DNA of 52,353 nt, taken from Planctomycetaceae bacterium. Lineage in GTDB: Bacteria; Planctomycetota; Planctomycetia; Planctomycetales; Planctomycetaceae. The translations under genes and the position numbers were made by a program. The notes beneath the pieces were generated by a model. The model was not told where the DNA came from. It did no database searches and saw only the letters and a list, made by a program, of their open reading frames with translations. Location of the stretch: positions 1 to 52,353 of the forward strand of contig JAKFUG010000060.1 of the NCBI GenBank assembly GCA_021732785.1, given 5' to 3'. Shown here piece by piece: positions 51,792 through 52,353 of the stretch (the first letter of the stretch is position 1; the number at the start of each line of letters is the position of its first letter).

Positions 51792-52353
51792 ATGCTTTCG
51801 CCGGAATTCTCTGTCGAGGAAAACTTCACCGGGTCGAAGACGGGCATCGAGCGCCGCTGCTGGATCCAGTCTGCGATCTCGCACTCGCCGCAAACCTTGC
51901 TACTTTTCCTCGACGCCGAACTCTACATCGCGCGCGTCCAATCCCCCGTCGTTGTGCAGCGCTTGCAGCAGCAGAAGCAAATCGCACCGGCGCTATCGGT
52001 CTACGTCTCGAACAAAGACGCTGCGGCCCGGCATTTCGATTACGCCTGCGATCCACAGTACGCAACATTCATCGCGGAGGAACTCGTGCCGTGGGTCTTA
52101 CAGCAACATCCGACGATTGATCCCGCGCAGATCGTCCTGATCGGCTTGAGCCTCAGCGGTCTCGCGGCGGCGGATATCGCGAGGCGGTATCCTGATCGGT
52201 TCCGTAAGGTGATCTGCCAATCGCCGTCGTTCTGGTGGGAGAACGAACGGTTTTGCTCGATGATTTCCCCGAAGCCGCCGCACGCGCCCGACTATTGGAT
52301 CTGCGTCGGCGATGAAGAAACCCAGTGCGGCGTCACGCATGCCCCGTCGGGGT
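51792..52353 (+). CDS. Esterase family protein, alpha/beta hydrolase (partial, runs off window)
   Basis: A plus-strand frame of at least 187 codons begins ATG at 51792 and remains open to the window end. It reads MLSPEFSVEENFTGSKTGIE, TLLLFLDAELYIARVQ, then FIAEELVPWVLQQHPTIDPA and the nucleophile elbow LIGLSLSGLAAADIARRYPD (GxSxxG). QSPSFWWENERF follows. This is the pattern of the Fes/esterase-D-like family (PF00756), which cleaves esters such as siderophore or acyl esters. The catalytic Asp and His would lie beyond the window. Confidence 0.82.
   Translation, partial: MLSPEFSVEENFTGSKTGIERRCWIQSAISHSPQTLLLFLDAELYIARVQSPVVVQRLQQQKQIAPALSVYVSNKDAAARHFDYACDPQYATFIAEELVPWVLQQHPTIDPAQIVLIGLSLSGLAAADIARRYPDRFRKVICQSPSFWWENERFCSMISPKPPHAPDYWICVGDEETQCGVTHAPSG

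Overview
The window reads as chromosomal DNA of a planctomycete (phylum Planctomycetota). The marks are a cytochrome-type DUF1549/DUF1553 protein paired with a DUF1501 protein, a second DUF1501 protein, a large PVC-type CxxCH haem protein, a signal peptidase I with a big insertion, LL-diaminopimelate aminotransferase, and very many GC-rich palindromic repeats between genes. I cannot place it below the phylum. Nearly all genes look like ordinary housekeeping or lineage genes. No phage, plasmid, CRISPR array, tRNA or rRNA was recognised.

Layout. 1-5.0 kb: tail of a sugar-ABC ATPase, then a minus-strand block of SDR, dihydropteroate-synthase-like protein, PabB and PabA, which looks like a pterin/4-aminobenzoate module. 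5.1-12.8 kb: a possible tiny secreted peptide, an ArsR regulator, an iron-permease-like protein overlapping an RND/MMPL exporter, a chromate transporter, secreted proteins and RpiB. 12.9-18.1 kb: cobalamin-dependent methionine synthase (MetH) and a secreted serine protease. 18.3-25.5 kb (plus): PVC haem protein, isochorismatase-like and polysaccharide-deacetylase-like proteins, and signal peptidase I. 25.6-31.6 kb (minus): lipoprotein, zinc-ribbon membrane protein, DUF1501, DUF1549/1553. 31.8-38.6 kb: zinc-ribbon/acyl-carrier fusion, DapL, MetG, DUF1501, SDR. 38.6-43.5 kb: DnaE interrupted by an intein. 43.8-49.8 kb: UxaE-like epimerase, M50 protease, DUF1802, pyruvate phosphate dikinase. 49.9-52.3 kb: a REP-associated transposase framed by its REP repeats, a His-rich secreted protein and the start of an esterase.

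The most unusual observations are these. (1) MetH carries what looks like a Fur-type winged-helix domain inside its C-terminal activation domain. (2) The same roughly 97-bp palindromic element sits in frame in two interdomain linkers of MetH, and a different palindrome sits inside MetG. (3) At least a dozen unrelated palindromic repeat families lie between genes, some supplying stop codons. One family has a conserved flank beyond its palindrome, so it is a defined element of about 135-150 bp. (4) DnaE has an intein at FNK|SHS with LAGLIDADG-like blocks and an extra helix-turn-helix-like segment. (5) The SDR/DHPS-like/PabB/PabA block may serve modified-folate (perhaps tetrahydromethanopterin) synthesis.

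All calls rest on reading the translated sequence and recalled family motifs. No database search was run.
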